64,000 nt of DNA from Clostridiales bacterium (GCA_009911365.1 QXXF01000015.1:1-64000); one strand, 5' to 3'; positions 1-8,990 are shown, counted from the stretch's first letter. Made by a program: numbers and translations. Notes: generated by a model from the letters alone, not told the origin.

Positions 1-186
1 AAAAAACCCGTTGGTAAAGCCGCTTACTTTACCAACGTATTTACCAATTTTGCAGGAACAAATATGAGAAAGTATGAAACGATTTGAGAAAATGCTTTGG
101 AAACATAGAATTTCGGAATAGTCCGAAAACCCAGCAAAATCAAGCATTTGAGAAGAAATACAGGATATATAAGGAGTTATAGAAAA
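1..186. other. Right-end-like flank of an upstream integrated element
   Basis: No gene is seen here. Two TTTACCAA repeats lie at 28-35 and 40-47, exactly 12 bp apart, about 140 bp before a phosphatase start codon. The right end of the element in this window has the same layout: CTACACCA repeats at 14170 and 14182, also 12 bp apart and about 135 bp before the phosphatase start. This suggests that bases 1-186 are the integrase-side end of a sister element whose arm-site sequence differs. This is inference, because its integrase gene would lie outside the window. Confidence 0.5.
9..37. repeat. Perfect 11-bp inverted repeat
   Basis: CGTTGGTAAAG (9-19) is repeated inverted at 27-37 with a 7-base loop. 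The right arm contains one of the TTTACCAA repeats. It could be the terminator of a gene ending just before the window or a recombinase-binding site; no strong T-tract follows. Confidence 0.55.
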
Positions 187-318
187 ATGATTAAAATACT
201 TTTTATTTGCCACGGCAATATCTTGAAAAGTTCCGGAAAAGCTTGTAAAATCGATTGTTTCACGGTAAAGCAAGGCGCTTACTGCACCACTACTACACCA
301 TTTTTGAAAGAGCCTTGA
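187..318 (+). pseudogene. attL: 5' fragment of the low-molecular-weight phosphatase gene
   Basis: The first 12 codons (MIKILFICHGNI) match the start of the intact phosphatase at 14317 with several third-base differences. After the shared TGCCACGGCAA (208-218) the reading frame runs into unrelated element sequence and stops at 318. The active-site CX5R loop is not completed, so the 43-codon frame is not a phosphatase. It marks the left junction of the element. The AT-rich codons of this copy suggest its start may itself have come from an earlier integration. Confidence 0.75.
293..300 (+). repeat. Putative left-end integrase arm site
   Basis: CTACACCA followed by TTT occurs 75 bp inside attL. 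The same octamer occurs twice near the right end (14170-14177 and 14182-14189). Tn916-type integrases bind short direct repeats near both element ends, so this is a likely arm-type site. Binding is inferred. Confidence 0.5.
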
Positions 319-384
319 TTTGACAAGAAAAAATAGATGCTAAGTGAGTCTTGTTTTTCTGTAGAATTATGAAGAATGTCTCGC

Positions 385-423
385 TATAATGTAAATTGGG
401 TAGATGAGTTCTACCCAATTTAC
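385..423 (+). promoter_or_regulatory. Promoter -10 followed by perfect 13-bp palindrome
   Basis: TATAAT lies at 385-390 with no good -35 hexamer upstream. It is directly followed by GTAAATTGGGTAG (391-403), a 7-base loop, and the exact inverted copy at 411-423. The transcription start would fall inside the palindrome, which suits a repressor operator for the next gene; an RNA hairpin in the leader is the alternative. No T-tract follows, so it is not a normal terminator. Confidence 0.6.
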
Positions 424-451
424 TTATAAAAAATAAGAGGTGATGGTGAAA

Positions 452-3400
452 ATGGTAAAAACAGATGTATTTCCAGCAATTCGAGTGAAAATAGATAGAT
501 TGTTAAAAATTACAAATAAGTACAGGTTTTATGATCTTGTAAAAGCAATATATTGTATTAACTTATGCATTAATAATAGATCTGTTTTGGAATCTTGTCT
601 GGCATTAAATGCTTGTCTGATTGAATATGTAGAACAGGGTAGTCAAGAGATAAATAGCTATGATAGTTTAAAAAATTTTTTTGACAGAATCTATGAAATT
701 ATGAAACCGGGAATTGCAGATGATTATACTGTAGAGGATTTTGGAGAGGTTAGGATTAGATATGAGAATAAGTTTTATCGCGTGATAATTGGAACTGGGC
801 ATAATAATGTTTTTGCCTGCTTGAATTTTTTGCCTGTATTAGCCAGAAAAACTTCGCATGAAGATGAACTTAAACTGGTCTTGGATTATTCGTCAGGAAT
901 TCTTGATTATTTTATAGAAGATAATAAAAATGATGGAGTTATAGAAAAAAGATTTCAACTTCCGTCAGAACAGCTGTTTTATAGAATACAGAAATTTTTT
1001 GATGAAGAATGTAAGAAATATGATATTTTTAAGATTGCGACGCTAATGAAAAGCGAAGAAGCTACTATTGAAAAGAGCCATTTTGTCTATAAGGAAGATA
1101 ATATTTATCCATTATATAATGTTTCTTTGCTAGTTGATTTGTATGATATTTGGGAGAAAGAAATCGATTATGAACAACAAATAGCTGTTGCAAATATTGG
1201 AATAATAGAAAGAATATATAGTTTGTTTGAAACTGATCGGTCACGAGGCTGCATAATGTTTGCACCAGCTATGATTTTTCCAGATCAAAAATTTGATTCA
1301 ACCCAGAAAACATATACATTTGTAGCAACGTCTTCTCATGGTGCTATTTTTGCAATTAATGCAGATGAATATAAAAATAATCAGCTAGAGAAGGAGATTG
1401 AAAATATTGAGGAATATCATAAAAACGGTAAACTTCAAATTGCAGAAACATATAATCGGTTTGAAAAAAATGGATTAAGAGGGCTTTACATCTCGCCTGA
1501 TATGCCAATAGAATATTTAATCTATGACAGCTTTACGAACCCAAATAAAACATATGTTTCGATGGGTAAGGCAGGGGGGTTAGAAAGAAAAATTTGCACT
1601 GCACTGGATATAATTTATTATCTTGATTTTATGGAAGACATTGATGAATTATTTGAATATCTTTCTTATTCAAAAGAGAGAGATTACAAGAGTACTTTTG
1701 GATTTGGTAGCGATGCTGCTCATTATTTTACATGGAAATACCAAGATCGATATATCGCAAAAGGTGCAATTGTATTTGATATGCTTGATGTAGGGTATGA
1801 TACAGAAAATGAAGCCGTTGTTGAATATTTTCGAGAGAAATTAAGTGATTATCCGTTCCAAGTGAATGATTATCTTTTTCAAGAACCTTTCTCGTGGAAA
1901 ATTGACAAAAGAGATTCAGAGGATTATGAATATGTTGCAAAACATGGTATAGGATTTGGCGGGATATTTTTTCCTTTACCAAGGAATAATTATGTTTTTT
2001 TGACAAATAATGTTGAGTTTTATAAGGATGTGAATGATTTTGGTGAATATCGTCAATGGATTCAAGTGTTGGAAGAAATAATTACTGAGGGATTTGTTTC
2101 TATAAAGTGCATATTTGAAGATAAAAGAGCAATCTGTAACACGGGAATTCAGTTAGCATTTATGCCAATCGAATATGCCGCTCATGCTGGTCATGAATCC
2201 TTTTTGCATGAAGAACGGACATATGTATATAGTGATGCTCAATATCATAATCACAAATGGATTATCAGGTATGTGGTGAAAGATATGCAGCGAATCTTTC
2301 GAGATATTCAGAAAGCGGAAAATAGGAGTATAGAATTGGACATTTTAAAGGAAGTTTTGTTGCCCTTGTTGCTACAGATTCCTGATTTGAGTGAATTATT
2401 TTATGCAAAAACTCAGCAGATTTCCAGTGATAAAAAGAAAGTGGGTGTCTTTGCAACTTCTGTAGAATATAAGTGGGATAATAATATGCAACACTTTTCT
2501 CCACAGGATTATCACTATCACGAGGTTAGAAAAAGAATAGCAAATGTTTGTTATGATCGGATGATTAATCCTGGGATATATCGTGGAAGAGAGGCAAATC
2601 AAGTTATTCGCACTATGCAAAAGGCGGTTATTGAAGATTTTGAGAGAGAAATTTCAAAATATTCTTGGAACGCATTGCATGTTACAATGTTGGATTATCA
2701 TTCAACATTGCTGCATGATATATATATTAATCAGAAAAGATATGGTTCTTATTCAGGCTTGGATGAAGAAAAGGATAAAGAAGTTAGAGATAGAATAATA
2801 GATCAAAGAGAAAAGGCAAAGCATGAAGATAGAAATGTCCTATACTTGATAGAAACCAATCTGTTTTTGCATTGTGAAACAGAAATATACGCAACGAAAG
2901 AAAATATTAAATTTTTATTAGCATATGCAAATTGGCTGGTGGTATTAAATGACGTTGCTGATATGTGTTACTTCGCGGACACAGAAGCTTATATAGAAAT
3001 AACAAGCGAGTATGTAGTTGATACCTTATCTGATGAGCAGCATTCAGAAAAAATAGATAACCTACATCATAGGGTGTATTCATATTCGGATGGATTAAAG
3101 AGAAATGCGGATATTGATTGTAAATACCTAGAAAAAGTTAAAGAAACTATCAAGGAAGACATAGGATTAGATTTTCAGAGTTTCATAGATGCGTTGTCGT
3201 ATTTTAGTCATTCGTTTTCAGATGAGATAGTTAATAAGATCGGTAGTAATGTGTTCAGAGGAGCTTGTAATGAACTATTAAATGATTTCTTAATGCAAAT
3301 GGATGGAGTTATTACAAAAGAAGAAGCACTAGGAATTTTCAACTATCTTGTAGTAGCTTTTGAAAATCTTAAAACTGAAAATGGAAAGACGGATTTCTAC

Positions 3401-4063
3401 CTACCCATTGGCAAAAGAAGAACACGGGACACACGATTTGAATTAATGCCTCTTGTAAAGGTTGAGGATGATATTGTTTTTTCGCCGATTACTATGAATC
3501 AGCTGAAAAGAGAATGGCTTAATGGAATAATAGAATTTGTTTTGCCATATGAAATTGGTATGAAAAAAACGAAACAATTGTTACAAGAGTGGAAAAATTC
3601 ATATGAGAAACAGATTGTATATGATATTGAAAATGTTTTTAAACAAGAAAAATACGATATTGTAAAACATAATTTCGAATTGAAAAAATTAAGCAAAGAG
3701 CATCCACAGTGGCTTGGTGATTATGACGTATTTGCAGTAGATATCAATAATAGAGCAATATGGATTGTGGAATGTAAAGTAATAGAAAAAGTAGCAACCT
3801 TTTATGATATGTACCGCCAACAGAATAGATTTTTTAATGAACATAAGGAAGATGAAAAGTTTCAAAGAAGAATAGATTATTTGTGTGAAAATGCAGATAA
3901 GGTTATTCAAGAGTTGGGATGCGAGGAATATATAGGGTACAAAGTAATACCATATATGTGTATGAATAAGATTATGGTTTCAAGATATAAGGAAATTGGT
4001 TTCCCTATTGTGTCCTACTCAGAATTAGTTGAAATTATTTCGAAAAGTAAAAATATCTTATAA
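452..4063 (+). CDS. Very large protein of unknown function with C-terminal PD-(D/E)XK nuclease motif
   Basis: This 1,203-residue protein has no signal peptide or obvious membrane segments and I do not recognise its N-terminal 1,000 residues. Near the C-terminus GDYDVFAVD (Asp about 1092) is followed by WIVECK (Glu 1107, Lys 1109), the D...ExK pattern of restriction-endonuclease-fold nucleases. ATG 452 was chosen because AAGAGGTGAT (435-444) sits 7 bases upstream; in-frame GTG/ATG codons at 440-446 overlap that site. The gene is much richer in A+T than its neighbours, which indicates a separate origin. It is the first gene inside the left end, a typical cargo position, with its own promoter and palindrome. 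A defence or anti-plasmid role is plausible from size, nuclease motif and context, but is inference. Confidence 0.75.
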   Translation: MVKTDVFPAIRVKIDRLLKITNKYRFYDLVKAIYCINLCINNRSVLESCLALNACLIEYVEQGSQEINSYDSLKNFFDRIYEIMKPGIADDYTVEDFGEVRIRYENKFYRVIIGTGHNNVFACLNFLPVLARKTSHEDELKLVLDYSSGILDYFIEDNKNDGVIEKRFQLPSEQLFYRIQKFFDEECKKYDIFKIATLMKSEEATIEKSHFVYKEDNIYPLYNVSLLVDLYDIWEKEIDYEQQIAVANIGIIERIYSLFETDRSRGCIMFAPAMIFPDQKFDSTQKTYTFVATSSHGAIFAINADEYKNNQLEKEIENIEEYHKNGKLQIAETYNRFEKNGLRGLYISPDMPIEYLIYDSFTNPNKTYVSMGKAGGLERKICTALDIIYYLDFMEDIDELFEYLSYSKERDYKSTFGFGSDAAHYFTWKYQDRYIAKGAIVFDMLDVGYDTENEAVVEYFREKLSDYPFQVNDYLFQEPFSWKIDKRDSEDYEYVAKHGIGFGGIFFPLPRNNYVFLTNNVEFYKDVNDFGEYRQWIQVLEEIITEGFVSIKCIFEDKRAICNTGIQLAFMPIEYAAHAGHESFLHEERTYVYSDAQYHNHKWIIRYVVKDMQRIFRDIQKAENRSIELDILKEVLLPLLLQIPDLSELFYAKTQQISSDKKKVGVFATSVEYKWDNNMQHFSPQDYHYHEVRKRIANVCYDRMINPGIYRGREANQVIRTMQKAVIEDFEREISKYSWNALHVTMLDYHSTLLHDIYINQKRYGSYSGLDEEKDKEVRDRIIDQREKAKHEDRNVLYLIETNLFLHCETEIYATKENIKFLLAYANWLVVLNDVADMCYFADTEAYIEITSEYVVDTLSDEQHSEKIDNLHHRVYSYSDGLKRNADIDCKYLEKVKETIKEDIGLDFQSFIDALSYFSHSFSDEIVNKIGSNVFRGACNELLNDFLMQMDGVITKEEALGIFNYLVVAFENLKTENGKTDFYLPIGKRRTRDTRFELMPLVKVEDDIVFSPITMNQLKREWLNGIIEFVLPYEIGMKKTKQLLQEWKNSYEKQIVYDIENVFKQEKYDIVKHNFELKKLSKEHPQWLGDYDVFAVDINNRAIWIVECKVIEKVATFYDMYRQQNRFFNEHKEDEKFQRRIDYLCENADKVIQELGCEEYIGYKVIPYMCMNKIMVSRYKEIGFPIVSYSELVEIISKSKNIL

Positions 4064-4088
4064 ATGGGTAATTAGAAAGGATTATTCT

Positions 4089-4757
4089 ATGGCGAACATT
4101 TTGATTGTTGAAGATGAAAAGAATATGCAGGATATTATTGCTGAATATATGAAAAAGGGCGGGCATACCTGCTTTACTGCGGATGACGGTATAGATGCCT
4201 TAATGATATTGAAAAATAATCCTATGGATTTAATGATATTGGATATCATGATGCCCCACATTGACGGCTTCACTGTCTGTAAAATGGCACGGGAAATGAG
4301 CAATATGCCTATCATCATGCTGACAGCCAAAAGTGAAGAAAGTGACAAGCTAAAGGGTTATGAATATGGTGCGGATGATTACACAACAAAACCTTTCAGC
4401 CCTAAAGTCCTGTTGGCTAAAGTGAATGCCCTGCTCCGCCGTTCTTCTTCGGAACCGTTAGATATATTGAGTATTGGAAAAATTTCTGTTATGCCGTCCT
4501 CACGTAAAGTATTTTTAGATGGGCAGGAAATCGCTCTTACCCACAAAGAATACGAACTGCTTTATTTTTTTATGATGAATCCCGGACAGATTTTTACCCG
4601 TGAACAGCTGCTGAATAGAATTTGGGGCTACGATTTTGAGGGGACTACCCGTACCGTAGATACCCATATCAAAACACTGCGGCAAAAGCTGGGGAGTGAA
4701 GGAAAGCATATAGTAACGCTTATTCGTTCTGGATATAAATTAGAGGTGACAGTATGA
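4089..4757 (+). CDS. OmpR-family response regulator
   Basis: A 222-residue regulator with an N-terminal receiver (MANILIVEDEKN, phospho-acceptor Asp in MILDIMMP, Lys in TKPF) and a C-terminal winged helix (LTHKEYELLYFF, VDTHIKTLRQKLG). ATG 4089 follows AGAAAGGA at a good distance; an upstream in-frame start at 4029 would overlap the preceding gene. It overlaps the histidine kinase by ATGA. It probably activates the ABC exporter operon downstream, where four 11-bp direct repeats precede the promoter. Confidence 0.9.
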   Translation: MANILIVEDEKNMQDIIAEYMKKGGHTCFTADDGIDALMILKNNPMDLMILDIMMPHIDGFTVCKMAREMSNMPIIMLTAKSEESDKLKGYEYGADDYTTKPFSPKVLLAKVNALLRRSSSEPLDILSIGKISVMPSSRKVFLDGQEIALTHKEYELLYFFMMNPGQIFTREQLLNRIWGYDFEGTTRTVDTHIKTLRQKLGSEGKHIVTLIRSGYKLEVTV

Positions 4758-5830
4758 AAAACAGCGATAATTTAAGCATTTATTCGATAAGGAAGAAAAT
4801 ACTTTTGATGTCTAAAGTGATAGGTGCTATCCTTGTTATTTCATATATCCTTTCAACCAAACTACCGTTTTCCTCAGACATTTCACTTTCTATTTGGACT
4901 GTTTTTGTGGTGCTGTTGATTTTTGGCGTTGATTTTCTGATGAGCTGCTTTATCTCAAAACCGATTGCTAAATTGGAAAAAGCAGCAAAACGGATGGCTG
5001 ATTTAGATTTTTCTTCGTCATGTGACATCATGACAAATGATGAATTTGGGCGGCTTTCCACAAGTCTTAATGTCATGGCTGATAATTTGCAAAATGCTCT
5101 TATGAGGTTGGAGGCAGCAAATAAGCAGCTGGAAAAAGATGTTGAAAAGGAACGTCTGTTGTTATCAGAGCGTAAAGAACTGGTAGACAGTTTATCTCAT
5201 GAAATGAAAACGCCTTTAGGGATTATCAGAGCCTATGCGGAGGGCTATCAGGACGAAGATGATGAACTGAAAAAACAAAAATATGCAGAAATAATCATAT
5301 CGGAAACAGAGCGGATGAATCATCTGATTACTGCTTTACTGGATTTATCTGCATTGGAAACCGGGGCTGTGCAGCTTACCTCCGAACGCTTTGATTTTGT
5401 CGAACTTTTAGAAACTGTCGCCGGGCGGCTGCTGATTGACACGCCGGATGCTAATTTTGAATTGCAGTATGAGCTTCCTGATTATAAAATTTATGTTTGT
5501 ACAGATAAGATCCGGATGGAGCAGGTCTTAAATAATCTCATTATCAATGCAAAAAAGAATGTAAAACCGGATGGCATATTAAAGCTATGCCTTTCAGACG
5601 AAAATGGGCTATTACATTTTTCTGTATATAATCAGGGCGAAACGATTCCAAATGAAAAGCTGAAAAAGATTTGGACAAAATTTTATCGGGATAACCGCTT
5701 AAGGTACAGTGGCTCCGGATTGGGGCTTGCGATTGTTGCACAAATTTTATCTATGCAGGAATTAAGTTATGGCGTAAAAAATCTTGCGGATGGCGTACAA
5801 TTCTATTTTTCCATACCCACAGTTAAATAA
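4754..5830 (+). CDS. Membrane sensor histidine kinase
   Basis: This 358-residue kinase has two N-terminal membrane segments (about residues 18-38 and 47-67) separated by a very short outer loop, then a HAMP-like linker, a HisKA domain (phospho-acceptor in SLSHEMKTPLG) and a HATPase domain (NNLIINAKKN, GSGLGLAIV). The short loop suggests sensing within the membrane or through a partner such as the adjacent exporter, as in peptide-antibiotic-sensing kinases. It pairs with the overlapping regulator. A terminator follows directly, so the exporter is a separate transcription unit. Confidence 0.88.
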   Translation: MKNSDNLSIYSIRKKILLMSKVIGAILVISYILSTKLPFSSDISLSIWTVFVVLLIFGVDFLMSCFISKPIAKLEKAAKRMADLDFSSSCDIMTNDEFGRLSTSLNVMADNLQNALMRLEAANKQLEKDVEKERLLLSERKELVDSLSHEMKTPLGIIRAYAEGYQDEDDELKKQKYAEIIISETERMNHLITALLDLSALETGAVQLTSERFDFVELLETVAGRLLIDTPDANFELQYELPDYKIYVCTDKIRMEQVLNNLIINAKKNVKPDGILKLCLSDENGLLHFSVYNQGETIPNEKLKKIWTKFYRDNRLRYSGSGLGLAIVAQILSMQELSYGVKNLADGVQFYFSIPTVK

Positions 5831-5850
5831 GATAACATCCTTATTTTTGG

Positions 5851-5890
5851 TGGTTCTGTTTTCTATAAAGAGAGCAGAACCATTTTTATT
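5851..5890 (+). terminator. Rho-independent terminator after the two-component genes
   Basis: TGGTTCTG (5851-5858) pairs with CAGAACCA (5875-5882) and is followed by TTTTTATTT. It lies 20 bp after the kinase stop codon. Confidence 0.8.
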
Positions 5891-5949
5891 TCACACCAAT
5901 TTCACATCAATCTCACACCGACTTCACCTCATTTTCTTAAATTCATAAT
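5890..5949 (+). promoter_or_regulatory. Four 11-bp direct repeats and -10 box: response-regulator operator/promoter
   Basis: TTCACACCAAT (5890-5900), TTCACATCAAT (5901-5911), CTCACACCGAC (5912-5922) and TTCACCTCATT (5923-5933) are four head-to-tail 11-bp units. OmpR-family regulators typically bind such repeats at 11-bp spacing on one face of the helix. The last unit covers the -35 position of a CATAAT -10 box (5944-5949). This is the arrangement expected for activation by the regulator at 4089-4757. Confidence 0.6.
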
Positions 5950-5987
5950 ACGAAAGGGCGAAAAGCCCGAAAAAAGGAGGAGCATAT

Positions 5988-6143
5988 ATGACATTATTAG
6001 GTTTGGAATTGTATTGGTGGTTGGTAATTGCAATAATATTGGTTATCTCCATTCCTTTTAAAATCAAATTTATGAAATGGTGGGGCAAACGCCAGCAGGA
6101 AAAGAAAAACAGCCAGAGGGGAAAATGGGGGGATGATGAATGA
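5988..6143 (+). CDS. 51-residue single-pass membrane peptide of the exporter operon
   Basis: A small gene starting at ATG 5988 after an excellent AAAGGAGGAG site and ending in an ATGA overlap with the ABC ATPase. The product begins MTLLGLELYWWLVIAIILVI, one hydrophobic membrane helix, followed by a strongly charged tail rich in Lys, Gln and Trp. I do not recognise the family. Its place as first gene of the operon and the translational overlap suggest an accessory subunit or a regulator of the transporter or kinase. Reality as a gene is supported by the ribosome site and overlap. Confidence 0.75.
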   Translation: MTLLGLELYWWLVIAIILVISIPFKIKFMKWWGKRQQEKKNSQRGKWGDDE

Positions 6144-6988
6144 TTGAAGTTAAAAATCTGACTTTTTCTTACGGAAAGGATAAGCAAGCCCTTCATGGCT
6201 TAAATTTTACGGTAGGGGATGGTGAAATTTTTGGATTTTTAGGACCGAATGGTTCCGGCAAGTCAACAACACAGAAAATTCTCACTGGAATTTTGAAGGG
6301 GAATGGCGGCAAAGTTTCACTTTTTGGGCAGGATATTGCTACAGCGCACACGCAGGATTTTTTTCAAAAGATAGGTGTTTTATTTGAATTTCCCTATTTA
6401 TATGCAAATTTGAGTGCTATTGACAATCTCAAATATTTTTCTTCGTTCTATCCGGCAGAACAGTTGCGGGATATTGGGGAAGTTTTGGAAGAATTGGAGT
6501 TTAAGACCGATTTCCTGAAAAAGCCTGTTTCTTCCTACTCAAAAGGTATGCGGCAGCGTGTAAGCATGGCAAGGGCGCTTATCAACAATCCGAAACTGTT
6601 ATTTTTAGACGAACCAACCAGCGGTCTTGATCCGACGGGTGCGGTCTTGTTCCGCAAGATTATAGAAGAAGAACGCAGGAAAGGGACAACGATATTTTTA
6701 ACCACTCACAATATGCTGGATGCGGATCTGCTGTGTGACAGGGTAGCTTTCATTACAAATGGAAATATTGTTGCGCTTGACACTCCGAAAAGGCTGAAGG
6801 AGCAAAACAGCAGCCACCGTATCGTGACCACCTATCTGTATCAGGGCAGACGGGAGGAAAAGACTATCGAAATCCCGGAATTGGAAGCAGGCATTCCATT
6901 CCCGCATGATGAAATCATCAGCATTCATTCAGAAGAACCAACCTTAGAGGATATGTTTATCCAGTATACAGGAAGGGGGTTGTCCTGA
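6140..6988 (+). CDS. ABC transporter ATP-binding protein (drug/peptide exporter)
   Basis: A 282-residue ATPase with Walker A GPNGSGKST near residue 36, signature YSKGMRQRVS, Walker B LLFLDEPTSGLDP and the H-loop THNM. The C-terminal 60 residues are the extra domain common in ABC-2-type exporters. It overlaps the following permease by one base (TGATG) and forms an exporter with two different permeases. Resemblance to lantibiotic-immunity or fluoroquinolone-export systems is recognised at family level only; the substrate is unknown. Confidence 0.9.
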   Translation: MIEVKNLTFSYGKDKQALHGLNFTVGDGEIFGFLGPNGSGKSTTQKILTGILKGNGGKVSLFGQDIATAHTQDFFQKIGVLFEFPYLYANLSAIDNLKYFSSFYPAEQLRDIGEVLEELEFKTDFLKKPVSSYSKGMRQRVSMARALINNPKLLFLDEPTSGLDPTGAVLFRKIIEEERRKGTTIFLTTHNMLDADLLCDRVAFITNGNIVALDTPKRLKEQNSSHRIVTTYLYQGRREEKTIEIPELEAGIPFPHDEIISIHSEEPTLEDMFIQYTGRGLS

Positions 6989-7980
6989 TGAAAAATTTCT
7001 ACTCCCTGTTCAAAAAAGACTGTCAGATGATGATAGCCGGAAAATTCATCTTTGTTGCTTTTGGCTCACTGCTTATTTATACATTGTTTATTAACTTTGG
7101 CTACATCAATTTTATGGATATGCAATTATACAATGTATACCTCTATGACCCGCAGGGGACACAGCAGGAAGTGTCAGAACTGATTCGTCCGGTGGCATCG
7201 TTAGAAGAACTGGATGACGCTCTTTTGGCTGATACAAACGGTGTCGGAATAGACGCCAGTTCCGGTACGCCAAACATTATTTTGTATTTCGGAAGCGAAA
7301 AGGTTGATAATCACAGGGCTGACTATGCGTTATCGCTTCTTCGTTCCGGTGATGAGTACGCTGCGCAGATAGTAGGGACAAATACAACAGAGCAAAAACA
7401 GAGGAAAGAAATGTCCTGCGAATTATTGTTTATCGAAATCGTTGCCGTTGGATTTTTGGGGATTGCTTCAGTGCTGTTCAAAGAAAAGCAGATGGGGGTT
7501 ATCCGTGTCCATGCAGTCCTACCGCTTAAAAGGAGCTTATTTGTTCTGTCAAAACTAGCTGTTTTCCTGCTGTCTGATTTAGTTTTTGCAGTGCTATTAA
7601 CATTGTTCAATGTAGGTTTTTCCGGTACAATCCGCATTTTGCCTGCCGTATTGGTGCAGACCGCAATTTTATCACTGATTATGGCGCTTACGGGATTTGG
7701 ATGCACTATGCTGTTAAATGACTTCAAGCAGTTTTCGCTTGCCTATTTGGTAATTGCTCTTTTTGTGGCAACGCCCGTATTTTTGTCAGCAAATACTTCC
7801 ATAAAAATGGCATGGATAGGCTGGCACCCTTTCTATCAGGTTTATATGGGACTTAAAAATGCCTATTTTGGAACACCTGTCACAAGCCCTGTTTATTATA
7901 TTTGTACCGCTTGTGGAATTGCTGCCCTGTTTGTGGTTGTTCAAACTGCATTCCGTAAAGAAATGGGAAAGGAGGGCTGA
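6988..7980 (+). CDS. ABC-2-type exporter permease, first subunit
   Basis: A 330-residue membrane protein with one N-terminal helix (about 18-40), a hydrophilic region of about 110 residues likely outside the cell, and five or six more helices. This layout is that of ABC-2 permeases. It shares its operon and size with the next permease, so the transporter is probably a heterodimer driven by the ATPase at 6140. Confidence 0.85.
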   Translation: MKNFYSLFKKDCQMMIAGKFIFVAFGSLLIYTLFINFGYINFMDMQLYNVYLYDPQGTQQEVSELIRPVASLEELDDALLADTNGVGIDASSGTPNIILYFGSEKVDNHRADYALSLLRSGDEYAAQIVGTNTTEQKQRKEMSCELLFIEIVAVGFLGIASVLFKEKQMGVIRVHAVLPLKRSLFVLSKLAVFLLSDLVFAVLLTLFNVGFSGTIRILPAVLVQTAILSLIMALTGFGCTMLLNDFKQFSLAYLVIALFVATPVFLSANTSIKMAWIGWHPFYQVYMGLKNAYFGTPVTSPVYYICTACGIAALFVVVQTAFRKEMGKEG

Positions 7981-7982
7981 TT

Positions 7983-8990
7983 ATGCGGGGATTGATTTAT
8001 CAGCTCAAAAGTGTCTGGAAAGACAAATTTTGTATCATGTCTTTTCTTCTGCCAATTATAGTTGCTGTTGTTTTGCGTTTTGTTGGGACGATTGACCTTT
8101 CCTCACTGGGTGAACTTCATTTTGGAGCATTAGAAAACAATTTGTCTGCCGAAACAATATCGTGGCTGGAACGATATGGTTCAGTAACCATATACAAAAC
8201 GCTGGAAGAATTAACTGCTTCAATCAATGAACCTTCTACAGACTTGATTGGAGTAGAAACCGATGGCAATGGCATCAAAACAATGGTAGCTGGCGATGAG
8301 CTGGACATATACCGCCAAGTGGCTGACACGCTTCCAGCATTGTATGCGGAGCGGGAAAACGCAGAGCAGATAAATGTCAGTATTTTAGAGCGTCATGATG
8401 TATTGGCAGGAATGCAAAATATTTTTATAGCAATGACGCTAATTGTTGCTATGTTCATGGGGTGTACTTTTAACGCTATGAATATGATATCTGAAAAAGA
8501 AAACTGTGTCGATTTGGTTAATCAAATATTGCCTATGACATACAGCCAATATGTCATCCAAAAAATTTTTATTGGTTTTGTCTTTGGATGCCTGTCCGCC
8601 GTTATGACAGCCTGTATCTGCTTTCAGCTTTCCTTGCAGAGTACATTTCTTATGCTGTTACTGATTATTCTGTCAGCTTTTGTAGCTGCATTGATTGGGT
8701 TGTTTATCGGTAAATTTTCCGAAAATCTTATGGTAGGTGTGGTTTATGTCAAGGTAGTAATGATTGTATTTATGGCAGTACCATTATTATCCTATCTGCT
8801 GGGGGCAAATGGTTTGGTTTTAATACTTTGCTATTTTGTGCCGTCCAATGCAACTTTTGAGGGGGTTATGAATTTAGCAAACAGTACTGATCCGATTATT
8901 GCAAAAGATATGCTTATTCTTATGGCGCATTGCATTGTTTGGTTTCTGCTTTATTTGTTAATCTCTAAACGGCGAAAAAAGAATGTATAA
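7983..8990 (+). CDS. ABC-2-type exporter permease, second subunit
   Basis: A 335-residue paralogue-like partner of the preceding permease: an N-terminal helix (SFLLPIIVAVVLRFVG), a soluble loop of about 100 residues, then six hydrophobic segments. The gene starts two bases after the previous stop behind GGAGGGCTG, so the two are translationally coupled. It is the last gene of the operon and is followed by a terminator. Confidence 0.85.
   Translation: MRGLIYQLKSVWKDKFCIMSFLLPIIVAVVLRFVGTIDLSSLGELHFGALENNLSAETISWLERYGSVTIYKTLEELTASINEPSTDLIGVETDGNGIKTMVAGDELDIYRQVADTLPALYAERENAEQINVSILERHDVLAGMQNIFIAMTLIVAMFMGCTFNAMNMISEKENCVDLVNQILPMTYSQYVIQKIFIGFVFGCLSAVMTACICFQLSLQSTFLMLLLIILSAFVAALIGLFIGKFSENLMVGVVYVKVVMIVFMAVPLLSYLLGANGLVLILCYFVPSNATFEGVMNLANSTDPIIAKDMLILMAHCIVWFLLYLLISKRRKKNV

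Noticed and set aside
187-318. 43-codon frame as a functional small phosphatase-like gene
   Set aside because: Only 12 codons match the phosphatase; the active-site loop is broken by the element junction.
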